Positions 1 to 4,839 of a stretch of DNA of 5,483 bases are shown here, piece by piece. Position numbers and translations under genes: made by a program. The stretch spans positions 1-5,483 of the forward strand of contig JAAYSR010000122.1 in assembly GCA_012518325.1 (NCBI GenBank), read 5' to 3'. How positions within the stretch are numbered: position 1 is the stretch's first letter; every line of letters begins with the position of its first letter. The notes beneath the pieces were generated by a model, which was given only the letters and a program-made list of their open reading frames with translations, did not search any database and had not been told where the DNA came from. This stretch comes from Bacillota bacterium. Its GTDB lineage: Bacteria; Bacillota; Limnochordia; Darwinibacteriales; Darwinibacteriaceae.

Positions 1-261
1 AATCAGCTGGAGTGGGAGTATCTCAGCACCAAGCACGAGATCATGACCCTGTTGATCCAGGACACTCCAGGCCAGTTGGCCAGGGTCTTCGCGGTGTTGG
101 CCAAGTACGAAGTGGATGTTTCCAACGTGGAACTCTCCTCCGATGACGCTGGCGAAGCAAGGCTGGAGTTAGAGGTGGACATTTCTCAAAAGTTCAGCAG
201 GGTGCAGATTATTGAAGAATTAGTCTCCACGCCCGGCGTCAAACGGGCCAGTTATAAATAG
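1..261 (+). CDS. C-terminal ACT domain of a truncated protein, probably MgtC/SapB family (5' end outside window)
   Basis: The reading frame is open from the first base of the window to a TAG at 259-261, giving 86 residues with no upstream start, so this is the end of a longer gene. Residues from about 15 on read as an ACT domain: a beta strand (TLLIQ), the DTPGQLARVFAVLAKYEVDVSNVEL stretch in which the Gly-Gln-Leu turn and the following helix are typical, then a second strand (ARLELEVDI) and a final helix ending in TPGVKRA. ACT domains bind small ligands, often amino acids, or act in regulation. In Bacillota a C-terminal ACT domain of this kind next to surE often belongs to an MgtC/SapB-like membrane protein; that assignment is from memory of the family and the membrane part is not visible here. 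Other ACT-tailed proteins remain possible. The stop is 12 nt before surE, so the two genes are probably co-transcribed. Confidence 0.75.
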   Translation, partial: NQLEWEYLSTKHEIMTLLIQDTPGQLARVFAVLAKYEVDVSNVELSSDDAGEARLELEVDISQKFSRVQIIEELVSTPGVKRASYK

Positions 262-273
262 GGGCGGATACGT

Positions 274-1029
274 ATGAAGTTGCTTCTGGTCAACGATGAT
301 GGAATTCATGCTCCGGGCCTTGCAGCTCTCAGACAGAGTGTGCAGGGCCATGGTGAAATTAAAGTGATAGCGCCGCACCAGGAGAGAAGCGGTATGAGTC
401 AGGCCATTACAGTTAATGCGCCTTTGCGCCTTACAGAGGTGGAAAGTGGGTACATGCTTGACGGCACACCTGCCGACTGTGTCAAGATGGCGCTGCAGGG
501 GCTGAAGCTTGCCCCTGATTTTATTCTCTCCGGCATTAATCTGGGCTCAAACTTGGGCTGGGATGTTTTATACTCAGGCACGGTGGCAGCCGCTTTAGAG
601 GGCGTGCTGCAGGGAGTACCCAGTATAGCCTTTTCCCTTTGCGGTTCAGCAGGGTATTTTTCCGTGGCTGCAAAGATAGTCAATGAACTGCTGTTTCGGC
701 GGCCCGGTTTTTTGGTCCGTCCTGAGCTGCTCCCTAAGGAAGGGGTATTAAACATCAATATCCCGGGGATGCCCCGTGACAAAATCAAGGGAGTGCGCGT
801 CACCAGGCTTGGAGTCCGCAATTACGAGGGAGTAATGCAGCGCAGGGAGGATCCCCGGGGCAATCATTATTACTGGATGGGGGGCGAGCCGGTTCCCCCT
901 GATTCAAAGGAGCTCGATGTCGATTTGGTTGCGGTGGAGCAAGGCTATGTATCCATTACGCCCCTCAAGTTTGATACAACATTTCATGAAATCATCCCTG
1001 ATCTCAAGGGACAGCTCGATCAGGAATAG
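274..1029 (+). CDS. surE: 5'/3'-nucleotidase SurE
   Basis: This is a 251-aa protein, the usual SurE length. SurE is a metal-dependent phosphatase that removes the phosphate from nucleoside 5'- and 3'-monophosphates and some short polyphosphates; it is cytosolic and associated with stationary-phase and stress survival. The N-terminal NDDG motif supplies the metal-binding Asp8 and Asp9. Ser39 in the ERSGMSQ loop and Asn89 in SGINLGSN complete the expected metal site. The family signature DGTPADCVK (63-71) and the LYSGTVAAALEG segment (99-110) are intact, so an active enzyme is expected. The ATG at 274 is preceded by a purine-rich GGGGCGG at 261-267, a modest ribosome binding site, and leaves only 12 nt after the upstream stop, which fits an operon. 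A strong terminator follows at 1036-1060. Confidence 0.97.
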   Translation: MKLLLVNDDGIHAPGLAALRQSVQGHGEIKVIAPHQERSGMSQAITVNAPLRLTEVESGYMLDGTPADCVKMALQGLKLAPDFILSGINLGSNLGWDVLYSGTVAAALEGVLQGVPSIAFSLCGSAGYFSVAAKIVNELLFRRPGFLVRPELLPKEGVLNINIPGMPRDKIKGVRVTRLGVRNYEGVMQRREDPRGNHYYWMGGEPVPPDSKELDVDLVAVEQGYVSITPLKFDTTFHEIIPDLKGQLDQE

Positions 1030-1035
1030 GACTGC

Positions 1036-1060
1036 AAAGATGGGGATTGCCCCATCTTTT
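1036..1060 (+). terminator. Rho-independent terminator of surE
   Basis: A perfect 10-bp stem AAAGATGGGG (1036-1045) / CCCCATCTTT (1050-1059) closes a 4-nt ATTG loop and runs into a short T tract. It starts 6 nt after the surE stop codon. It should end the surE transcript, so the three small genes downstream need either read-through or their own promoter, which I could not identify with confidence in 1061-1115. Confidence 0.85.
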
Positions 1061-1115
1061 CTGCATAATGGGGTCGGGGGTGAGCGATACTAAAGACAAA
1101 AAAAGGAGGAAGCCG

Positions 1116-1271
1116 ATGATGAAGGATCTGCAGGAACTCGGAGGTCAGGCACGGTATATTGGCTCCTTGCCAAAGGATGATCAGATGTGCGATTTTTACG
1201 AAGTAGAGGTCGACGGCAGCATTCGCTATGTATACGTACCAGTGAAACCGGAGGAGAAGAATGCCGACTAG
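1116..1271 (+). CDS. Small hypothetical protein (51 aa)
   Basis: I do not recognise this protein. The start chosen is the first of two tandem ATGs (1116 and 1119), because AAAGGAGG at 1102-1109 sits at good distance; extending upstream would place the start inside the surE terminator loop. The product begins MMKDLQELGG, is soluble-looking with no membrane segment or signal peptide, and alternates charged and aromatic residues in its second half (FYEVEVDGSIRYVYVPVK), which suggests a small beta-hairpin. It ends with a charged, Lys/Glu-rich tail. The next gene begins 25 nt downstream of the stop and the one after 26 nt further on, so the three are probably one transcription unit. Its ribosome binding site is the strongest in the group. 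Role unknown. Confidence 0.7.
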   Translation: MMKDLQELGGQARYIGSLPKDDQMCDFYEVEVDGSIRYVYVPVKPEEKNAD

Positions 1272-1296
1272 TCTGAACGTGAAAGGAGAAGAGCCG

Positions 1297-1623
1297 ATGG
1301 TTGCATTAGGGAGAGAAGACGTCCTGCGGGCGCTCAAACGCTGCCAGTGCCTCGCAAAACAAGATCTCGTCCTGTGCAATTACTTAAAGGACTCTAAGTA
1401 CTGGAGGGACTGTGCCCTGGCTCGATATGCCCTCTACCGCTGGCTGTATGAACAGGTGCAAACTAATGGGGTGAATCAAACCTATCTCTTGGCTTCGCAG
1501 AGATATGCTGATTTGCCCCTTTTTACTTCTAACGTGCAGGAGAGGGGAGAACGTGAGGCCCTGGAGGTGTTTTTTCAGGTTATAGAAGGAGAAAGGCCCA
1601 TACGTGCCAAAGTAAAAGCCTGA
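1297..1623 (+). CDS. Hypothetical protein (108 aa)
   Basis: I do not recognise this protein. The ATG at 1297 is preferred over an in-frame ATG at 1261 because AAAGGAGAA at 1282-1290 is correctly spaced for it, and the earlier codon would overlap the previous gene. The product is predicted to be mostly helical and soluble. Its N-terminal half is rich in Cys, Leu, Arg and Tyr (three Cys among residues 16-27, then ALARYALYRWLYEQV at about 41-55), and a second helix-forming segment follows (REALEVFFQVIEGE, about 85-98). The tail is basic (RAKVKA). The cysteines are not arranged as a clear zinc site. It lies in the middle of the three-gene run between surE and lexA. A DNA/RNA-binding or protein-binding helical role is conceivable but is not shown. 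Confidence 0.75.
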   Translation: MVALGREDVLRALKRCQCLAKQDLVLCNYLKDSKYWRDCALARYALYRWLYEQVQTNGVNQTYLLASQRYADLPLFTSNVQERGEREALEVFFQVIEGERPIRAKVKA

Positions 1624-1649
1624 GATCAAAATACAGTTGGAGGCAGCGT

Positions 1650-2006
1650 ATGGGCTTCTTATCGAAACTGTTTTCAAACCTGACAAAAAGCAAACCAAAG
1701 GGAAAACCCGGCTACACAACCCTGGACGGGCCGCATGGACTGTGGTTTTACGTCCAGTGTGACAAATGTGATGAAAAGATTCCCGTCAGGGTGAGGACGA
1801 CCAGTGAAATCCAGAGGCGGGAGGGACCGGAGGCCGACTTAGGCCCGGGACAGTATTTTGTCCAGAAGACAATTGTCGGTTCCCGATGTTACCAGCGCAT
1901 CGAAGCGGCCATAGAGTTCGATGCCAGATATAACGTGGTGGAAGCAAAGGTTAAGAACGGCAAGCTAATCACGCACAAGGAACTCAACGCAAAAGACGAG
2001 CCCTAA
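1650..2006 (+). CDS. Conserved hypothetical protein with one CxxC motif (118 aa)
   Basis: The ATG at 1650 follows a TTGGAGGC ribosome binding site at 1637-1644. The first 20 residues are basic with an amphipathic start (MGFLSKLFSN, then Lys-rich), and a compact domain follows. Residues 32-40 read WFYVQCDKC, with Cys37 and Cys40 in a CxxC knuckle and a further Cys at 80 (VGSRC). A C-terminal beta-rich part follows (IEAAIEFDARYNVVEAKVKNGKLI). The pattern YVQCDKC...PVRVR...YFVQKTIVGSRCYQRIE...EFD resembles a small conserved family I recall from Bacillota and Chloroflexota, with no assigned function. Only one CxxC pair plus one Cys is visible, so zinc binding would need a partner chain or another ligand. 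The coding end is embedded in a terminator stem (1991-2020). Confidence 0.82.
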   Translation: MGFLSKLFSNLTKSKPKGKPGYTTLDGPHGLWFYVQCDKCDEKIPVRVRTTSEIQRREGPEADLGPGQYFVQKTIVGSRCYQRIEAAIEFDARYNVVEAKVKNGKLITHKELNAKDEP

Positions 2007-2020
2007 ACTGCTCGTCTTTT
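1991..2020 (+). terminator. Terminator shared by the 118-aa gene and convergent lexA
   Basis: A perfect 11-bp stem AAAAGACGAGC (1991-2001) / GCTCGTCTTTT (2010-2020) has an 8-nt loop that contains the stop codon of the upstream gene. On the + strand it ends in five Ts. On the - strand the same arms also end in a T run, and the lexA stop is 13 nt away, so it can act in both directions. The left arm lies in the last codons of the 118-aa gene. Confidence 0.85.
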
Positions 2021-2032
2021 TGTGTCTAATTC

Positions 2033-2644
2033 TTATTGAATACGCCGGAACACACCAATCACTTTGCCTAATACAGCCACATCATTAGAGTAAATGGGCT
2101 CCATAGCCGGGTTTTCAGGCTGCAGCCGCACTCGATCCCCTTCATGGAAGAAACGCTTGACGGTCGCTTCTTCGCCATCCAGCAATGCTACAACAATCTC
2201 TCCGTTGTCAGCGGTCTCCTGTTGGCTCACCAGGACATAGTCTCCGTCAAAAATGCCGGCTTCAATCATACTGTCGCCTTTGATCCGCAGGATGAAGACA
2301 TCTTCATGGTTCACAAAGTTCTTAGGGATTGGGAAGTACTCTTCTATGTTTTCCACGGCCAAAATGGGGGCTCCGGCGGTCACCCTGCCCACTACCGGAA
2401 CATCTATTGCTCGAAGCTTCGGTACACTTATGTCATCCAGCACTTCAATCGCCCTTGGCTTGGAAGGGTCCCTTCTGATGTATCCCATTTCCTCGAGCTT
2501 GAGAAGATGGCCGTGTACCGTTGAACTGCTCTTCAACCCTACAGCCTCCCCTATTTCACGGACCGATGGGGGATACCCCTTTTCATCGACTTCATCTTTT
2601 ATAAACTGCAGGATTCTTCTGCGTCGCTCAGAGACTTTGCCCAT
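2033..2644 (-). CDS. lexA: LexA SOS-response repressor
   Basis: LexA represses DNA-damage genes by binding operators as a dimer and cuts itself when RecA filaments form on single-stranded DNA. The 203-aa length is typical. Residues about 1-65 form the winged helix-turn-helix (PPSVREIGEAVGLKSSSTVHGHL is the recognition region). The self-cleavage site is Ala90-Gly91 in VTAGAPI, with catalytic Ser125 in GDSMIEAG and Lys163 in ATVKRF, so all residues needed for SOS induction are present. The start is the ATG at 2644, preceded by GGGAGGT with a 6-nt spacing; an in-frame ATG at 2686 lies inside the -10 element of the promoter and cannot be used. The gene diverges from a LysM protein gene, and an operator on its own -35 indicates autorepression. 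Confidence 0.97.
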   Translation of the reverse strand: MGKVSERRRRILQFIKDEVDEKGYPPSVREIGEAVGLKSSSTVHGHLLKLEEMGYIRRDPSKPRAIEVLDDISVPKLRAIDVPVVGRVTAGAPILAVENIEEYFPIPKNFVNHEDVFILRIKGDSMIEAGIFDGDYVLVSQQETADNGEIVVALLDGEEATVKRFFHEGDRVRLQPENPAMEPIYSNDVAVLGKVIGVFRRIQ

Positions 2645-2684
2645 ATGATGACCTCCCACGGCTGTTATTGCGCTTGCTGTCCCC

Positions 2685-2714
2685 ATTATAGCACAGCGGG
2701 CAAAGAATGGTCAA
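2685..2714 (-). promoter_or_regulatory. lexA: lexA promoter
   Basis: Read on the - strand, -35 TTGACC (2714-2709, 5 of 6 consensus bases) and -10 TATAAT (2690-2685, perfect) are separated by 18 bp. Transcription would start near 2678, leaving a short leader before the ribosome binding site at 2657-2651. The -35 overlaps a LexA operator (2713-2724). Confidence 0.8.
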
Positions 2715-2724
2715 ACAATTGTTC
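2713..2724. promoter_or_regulatory. LexA operator 1 (lexA side)
   Basis: AAACAATTGTTC matches the palindromic core GAAC-N4-GTTC of Gram-positive LexA boxes except for the first base. It abuts and overlaps the lexA -35 by two bases, a position suited to negative autoregulation. Confidence 0.75.
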
Positions 2725-2733
2725 TAAAAACCC

Positions 2734-2760
2734 TTGACAAAACATTTGTTCTGTTATAAG
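2734..2760 (+). promoter_or_regulatory. Promoter of the LysM (yneA-like) gene
   Basis: A perfect -35 TTGACA (2734-2739) and a -10 TATAAG (2755-2760, 5 of 6) are separated by a short 15-bp spacer. A LexA operator fills the spacer. The short spacing may make the promoter weak or dependent on derepression. The predicted start of transcription is near 2767, upstream of a third operator. Confidence 0.7.
2740..2751. promoter_or_regulatory. LexA operator 2 (between -35 and -10 of yneA-like gene)
   Basis: AAACATTTGTTC has one mismatch to the GAAC-N4-GTTC core. It lies wholly between the -35 and -10 hexamers of the rightward promoter, where bound repressor would exclude RNA polymerase. Its centre is 27 bp from operator 1. 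Confidence 0.72.
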
Positions 2761-2780
2761 GTATAGCCAGACGATAAACA

Positions 2781-2792
2781 GAACATGTGTTC
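2781..2792. promoter_or_regulatory. LexA operator 3 (perfect core palindrome)
   Basis: GAACATGTGTTC has a perfect GAAC/GTTC core and fits 13 of 14 positions of the Bacillus consensus CGAACRNRYGTTYC. It lies just downstream of the predicted transcription start and immediately before the GGGGGTG ribosome binding site of the yneA-like gene. Its centre is 41 bp from operator 2. It is the best of the three sites. Confidence 0.88.
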
Positions 2793-2805
2793 CGGGGGTG
2801 CAAAA

Positions 2806-3156
2806 ATGGCAAAAAAGGTCCAGGACGTATTGATTTCACTTTCTGCTATTGGCTTGCTCGTAATGCTGGTTGTAAGCGCGGTTGCTATAGCCGGCAAGCT
2901 GGTGCTGACCAAAAATCCTACGATACTGAGCGAAGAATATGCCTACGTTGAAATCGTTGTTCAGCCTGGCGACACTTTGTGGTCGATTGCCAAAGCGCAA
3001 GTTCCAGGCAGTGATCCCAGGGATGTTGTTGGCACGATCAGGGACTTGAATCAGCTGGAATCGGCGGATATTTTCCCGGGACAAACGCTGACAGTCCTGG
3101 TTAAGCAAACCTTCCAGCCATTGCAGCTGGCTGAAGGCCGCAGCAGCACATTCTAA
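2806..3156 (+). CDS. yneA: Membrane-anchored LysM protein, YneA-like SOS cell-division inhibitor
   Basis: This 116-aa protein has a short basic N-terminus (MAKK), a single hydrophobic segment at about residues 10-34, and a LysM domain at about 48-98, recognisable from the YVEIVVQPGDTLWSIAK start and the DIFPGQTLTVLV end. LysM binds peptidoglycan, so the domain should lie outside the membrane. In Bacillus subtilis, YneA has this architecture, is divergent from lexA, is SOS-induced and delays septation. The same position and operators support the same role here, although sequence identity to YneA is not claimed. The ATG at 2806 is chosen because GGGGGTG at 2794-2800 precedes it by 5 nt; an earlier in-frame ATG at 2785 falls inside the LexA operator and has no binding site. 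No recombinase gene (yneB in Bacillus) follows, unlike in that operon. Confidence 0.88.
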   Translation: MAKKVQDVLISLSAIGLLVMLVVSAVAIAGKLVLTKNPTILSEEYAYVEIVVQPGDTLWSIAKAQVPGSDPRDVVGTIRDLNQLESADIFPGQTLTVLVKQTFQPLQLAEGRSSTF

Positions 3157-3175
3157 GCTTAGTGAGTATGAATGG

Positions 3176-3210
3176 GACCGGTGTGCAGGAAATCAGCACG
3201 CCGGTCATTT
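3176..3210 (+). terminator. Probable terminator of the yneA-like gene
   Basis: An 11-bp stem GACCGGTGTGC (3176-3186) / GCACGCCGGTC (3196-3206), with one G-T pair and a 9-nt loop, lies 20 nt after the stop codon. The following T run is short (ATTTT), so termination may be incomplete. Confidence 0.6.
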
Positions 3211-3282
3211 TGCTGTTGGCAGAACTTTTTCGAGCCTTTTAGAAGCCCGTAGAGCGTTTTTTATGAGGAGATGCATAGATTT

Positions 3283-3465
3283 ACCCTCGGCAACAGTCAA
3301 AGTACGCCCAGGGGCCTGTAAACGCCCAGGATTGAGTTGGGGTTGTTTCAGGAGAGATTTTTAGGCAGTGTCCGCCAAAAAAGCAGCCAAGTCCATGGCG
3401 GATCAAAAATCTTCGAGCAAGACTCAATGCACTTTGCTTGTGTTGCCGGCTTTCGTCCAGAGGGT
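3283..3465 (+). ncRNA. Candidate structured RNA: long imperfect nested hairpin, class unidentified
   Basis: This lies in the 440-base gene-free stretch between the yneA-like gene and the acetyltransferase gene. Nested complementary segments build one long rod: CGGCAACA 3288-3295 / 3441-3448; CAAAGT 3298-3303 / 3431-3436; ATTGAGT 3331-3337 / 3422-3428; TTGTTT 3343-3348 / 3415-3420 (two G-U pairs); AGATTTTT 3355-3362 / 3405-3412; TCCGCCA 3371-3377 / 3396-3402, with an 18-nt loop. An outer helix ACCCTC 3283-3288 / GAGGGT 3460-3465 is possible and competes for one base. The internal loops are consistently longer on the 5' side; the largest, 3304-3330, carries the repeat ACGCCCAGG twice. A weak hairpin with Ts follows on the + strand (3466-3509), so + is the preferred strand; the promoter is unclear (weak TTTAGA-18-TATGAG at 3238-3267). 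The general shape recalls 6S RNA, but the 2-nt 3' side of the bubble and absence of motifs I know make that doubtful. A foldback repeat is the alternative. Confidence 0.45.
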
Positions 3466-3509
3466 TTCGAGAGTTTGCTTTCTCTAGCGATCCCTCTCTC
3501 GAATCTTTT
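3466..3509 (+). terminator. Possible terminator of the candidate RNA
   Basis: TTCGAGAG (3466-3473) pairs with CTCTCGAA (3496-3503) across a 22-nt loop, followed by TCTTTT. A smaller alternative, GAGAG (3469-3473 region) with CTCT (3482-3485), competes. The large loop and interrupted T run make it a weak call. Confidence 0.35.
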
Positions 3510-3557
3510 ATAGAACTTCGCATAAGGTATATTATGTAAACCTAACTTTTTCTTTTG

Positions 3558-3587
3558 AAGGCGAAGGAAAATGCCCTCCTTCGCCTT
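3558..3587. other. Perfect hairpin next to the end of the acetyltransferase gene
   Basis: AAGGCGAAGGA (3558-3568) and TCCTTCGCCTT (3577-3587) form a perfect 11-bp stem with an 8-nt loop, 9 nt beyond the stop codon of the - strand gene ending at 3597. Its position fits a terminator or mRNA end for that gene, but neither strand has a T run directly after the stem; the T-rich stretch (3546-3556) precedes it on the + strand. Confidence 0.5.
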
Positions 3588-3596
3588 GGTAAAATC

Positions 3597-4362
3597 TTAC
3601 AGACTCTGCTTATATAATCTATAGCGATCCTTGATTTTGAAACCTGCCCCTAGTGCCAGATCTAACTCCGAGCCTGATCCTTCATCAATAAAAAAGATCA
3701 CTTCATCCATAGCTCCAAATTCACTGTACAACGCCAAGAGAAGTTGATTGATCAGCGCTTCCTTCTCGCTGGGCACATCTCCATCACTGAACAAGCCGAC
3801 GATGTCTGCACCATTATCCGGCAAGATCCGTGCAAAGATGCTCCCGTATATCTTGCCGTCCCTTCTTCGCAAAGCTAAAACTCGAAAATGCTCTAGATCG
3901 CGCTTCAGATTTTTGCTGTGGTAGTACATCTCCGCCGGCAGTGCGAACTTGTCGTGAAAGGCGGCATACTCGGCAAAGTTATCGGCAGTGATCTTCTCTG
4001 CCGGCTTACTTGCGGTTACCTGAGGCGGCTGTAAGTTGTACAATCTAGTGTCGATACTGGACTCAATGCATGCAAAGCCCCTCTGTTCAAAGTAGTCGAT
4101 AGCGCTGCTATTGGCGGCTGGCACACCTATCAGGAAATCATAGCCGCCTAAGCGTTTGGCCAGGAAAGAAATGAACTCGTCGGCAACCCGAATATAACTC
4201 CCTGCATTGATTAAGAAGTGGCTGGCCTGGGAATAGTTTTCTTCAGAGTCCCAGTGATACACACAGACGCTCCACCCTGGGATATGTAGCACTGCGGCTG
4301 TCCCTGCTAAGCTCCCAGGCAAAATCGATTATCTGTTCGGTTCGTTCAATTTCCACTATCAT
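3597..4362 (-). pseudogene. Two-domain GNAT-type N-acetyltransferase, broken by frameshift and probable internal deletion
   Basis: The true start appears to be the ATG at 4362, with AGAGG 7 nt upstream. That frame reads MIVEIERTEQIIDFAWELSR, then DSRSATYPR, and stops at 4243 after 39 codons. The remainder of the protein is in another frame, open from 4328 to the stop at 3597; its only early start is a TTG at 4322 without a ribosome binding site. That frame gives VCVYHWDSEENYSQASHF, then DFLIGVPAANSSAIDYFEQRGFACIES, a GNAT-like N...A..YFE..GF helix, and a second GNAT-like half (YGSIFARILPDNGADIVGLFSD) ending ...GFKIKDRYRLYKQ. In relatives, as I recall them, some 35 residues separate the SYPR segment from the VYHWD-like strand; here the two nearly touch, so a deletion plus frameshift is inferred. 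GNAT proteins move acetyl groups from acetyl-CoA; the substrate is unknown. A shorter functional protein from an unusual start cannot be excluded. Confidence 0.6.
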
Positions 4363-4387
4363 AATCGATCCTCTTTCTCGTCTCTAA

Positions 4388-4422
4388 GAAGGTTGTCGGT
4401 TCAGATCCGGCCCCCGCAACCA
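4388..4422 (+). other. 3'-end fragment of initiator tRNA-fMet (likely attachment-site scar)
   Basis: The segment contains a T stem GTCGG (4395-4399) / CCGGC (4407-4411) around a TTCAGAT loop, then CCCCGCA, the discriminator A and an encoded CCA (4420-4422). Against the 3' end of E. coli tRNA-fMet from memory it differs at two of 35 positions (4394 and 4404). The CCCCGCA-A-CCA acceptor end is characteristic of initiator tRNA. The anticodon arm, D arm and 5' acceptor strand are missing upstream, so it is not a functional tRNA gene. Such 3' fragments are left when an integrative element inserts at a tRNA gene. It lies between hepT and the broken acetyltransferase gene, on the opposite strand to both. 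Confidence 0.8.
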
Positions 4423-4428
4423 ACATGA

Positions 4429-4839
4429 TTATCTCAAAAACATATGCCTGATTGCTTGGATAAAGTCTAAAAAATCCCCTAGATGCTGTTCTACAATTTT
4501 TTGCAGAATCAGCAAATTTATCTGTTGATAGTCATGAACAGCAATGTTGCGGAATCCGATCATAGCACTGAGCCGGCCAAGCAACTCTTCGTCGATAATT
4601 CGCCTTTCGTGGAGCAGATGAAAAGCGTCTCGACTGTTTTGCGGTAAGCCCCATTTTTCCTGAGCGACAATATGCATAGCGATGTCGATGCTTGCTTCTA
4701 TCGCTCGCTGAAGGTTTAGCACGATGGAATCCTGCTTGGTATAGTTCTGGAGGGTCGTCTTGTCGCCGGCATACTCTTCCTTAACCCTCTGTAAGCATCT
4801 TTCAATCGTTGCGATCTTATTGAGCATGACATCATTCAT
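4429..4839 (-). CDS. hepT: HepT-like HEPN ribonuclease toxin (DUF86)
   Basis: This 136-aa, largely helical protein has the HEPN toxin signature R-x4-H-x-Y as RNIAVHDY, with Arg97, His102 and Tyr104 all present. HEPN toxins of the MntA-HepT (type VII) systems are dimeric metal-independent RNases; homologues cleave mRNA or trim the 3' end of tRNA. The cognate MntA blocks them by adding AMP units to the Tyr of this motif, which is retained here. The start is the ATG at 4839: GGAGGAGGGG lies about 10 nt upstream, and it overlaps the end of mntA by 8 nt, the usual translational coupling. A longer frame from an ATG at 4893 would overlap mntA by 62 nt without a binding site. An ATG four codons further in (4827) is a minor alternative. 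The gene ends 7 nt from the tRNA-fMet fragment. Confidence 0.92.
   Translation of the reverse strand: MNDVMLNKIATIERCLQRVKEEYAGDKTTLQNYTKQDSIVLNLQRAIEASIDIAMHIVAQEKWGLPQNSRDAFHLLHERRIIDEELLGRLSAMIGFRNIAVHDYQQINLLILQKIVEQHLGDFLDFIQAIRHMFLR

Noticed and set aside
1047..1115. Upstream extension of the 51-aa gene
   Set aside because: The possible TTG start lies in the loop of the surE terminator and has no ribosome binding site; AAAGGAGG at 1102-1109 fixes the start at 1116.
1020..1719. Open frames of 119 and 111 codons on the - strand under the small-gene cluster
   Set aside because: They run opposite to three well-initiated genes, lack binding sites and cross a strong terminator.
2645..2686. 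Longer LexA N-terminus from an ATG at 2686
   Set aside because: That codon overlaps the -10 hexamer of the lexA promoter, and GGGAGGT before 2644 gives the normal family start.
2785..2805. Earlier ATG for the LysM protein
   Set aside because: It lies in the centre of the best LexA operator and no binding site precedes it.
3288..3448. Firm identification of the hairpin RNA as 6S or SRP RNA
   Set aside because: The conserved SRP helix 8 loop motif is not visible, and the bubble has only 2 nt on its 3' side, unlike typical 6S RNA; it is left as unidentified.
3281..3523. 80-codon open frame on the - strand
   Set aside because: It has no ribosome binding site and a composition unlike neighbouring proteins, and it coincides with the long nested hairpin, whose self-complementarity explains the sequence better.
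4324..4369. Inverted repeat ATCGATTAT / ATAATCGAT around the acetyltransferase start codon
   Set aside because: A 9-bp AT-rich match across a 28-nt gap is expected about once by chance in a window this size; it could hide the start codon but there is no further support.
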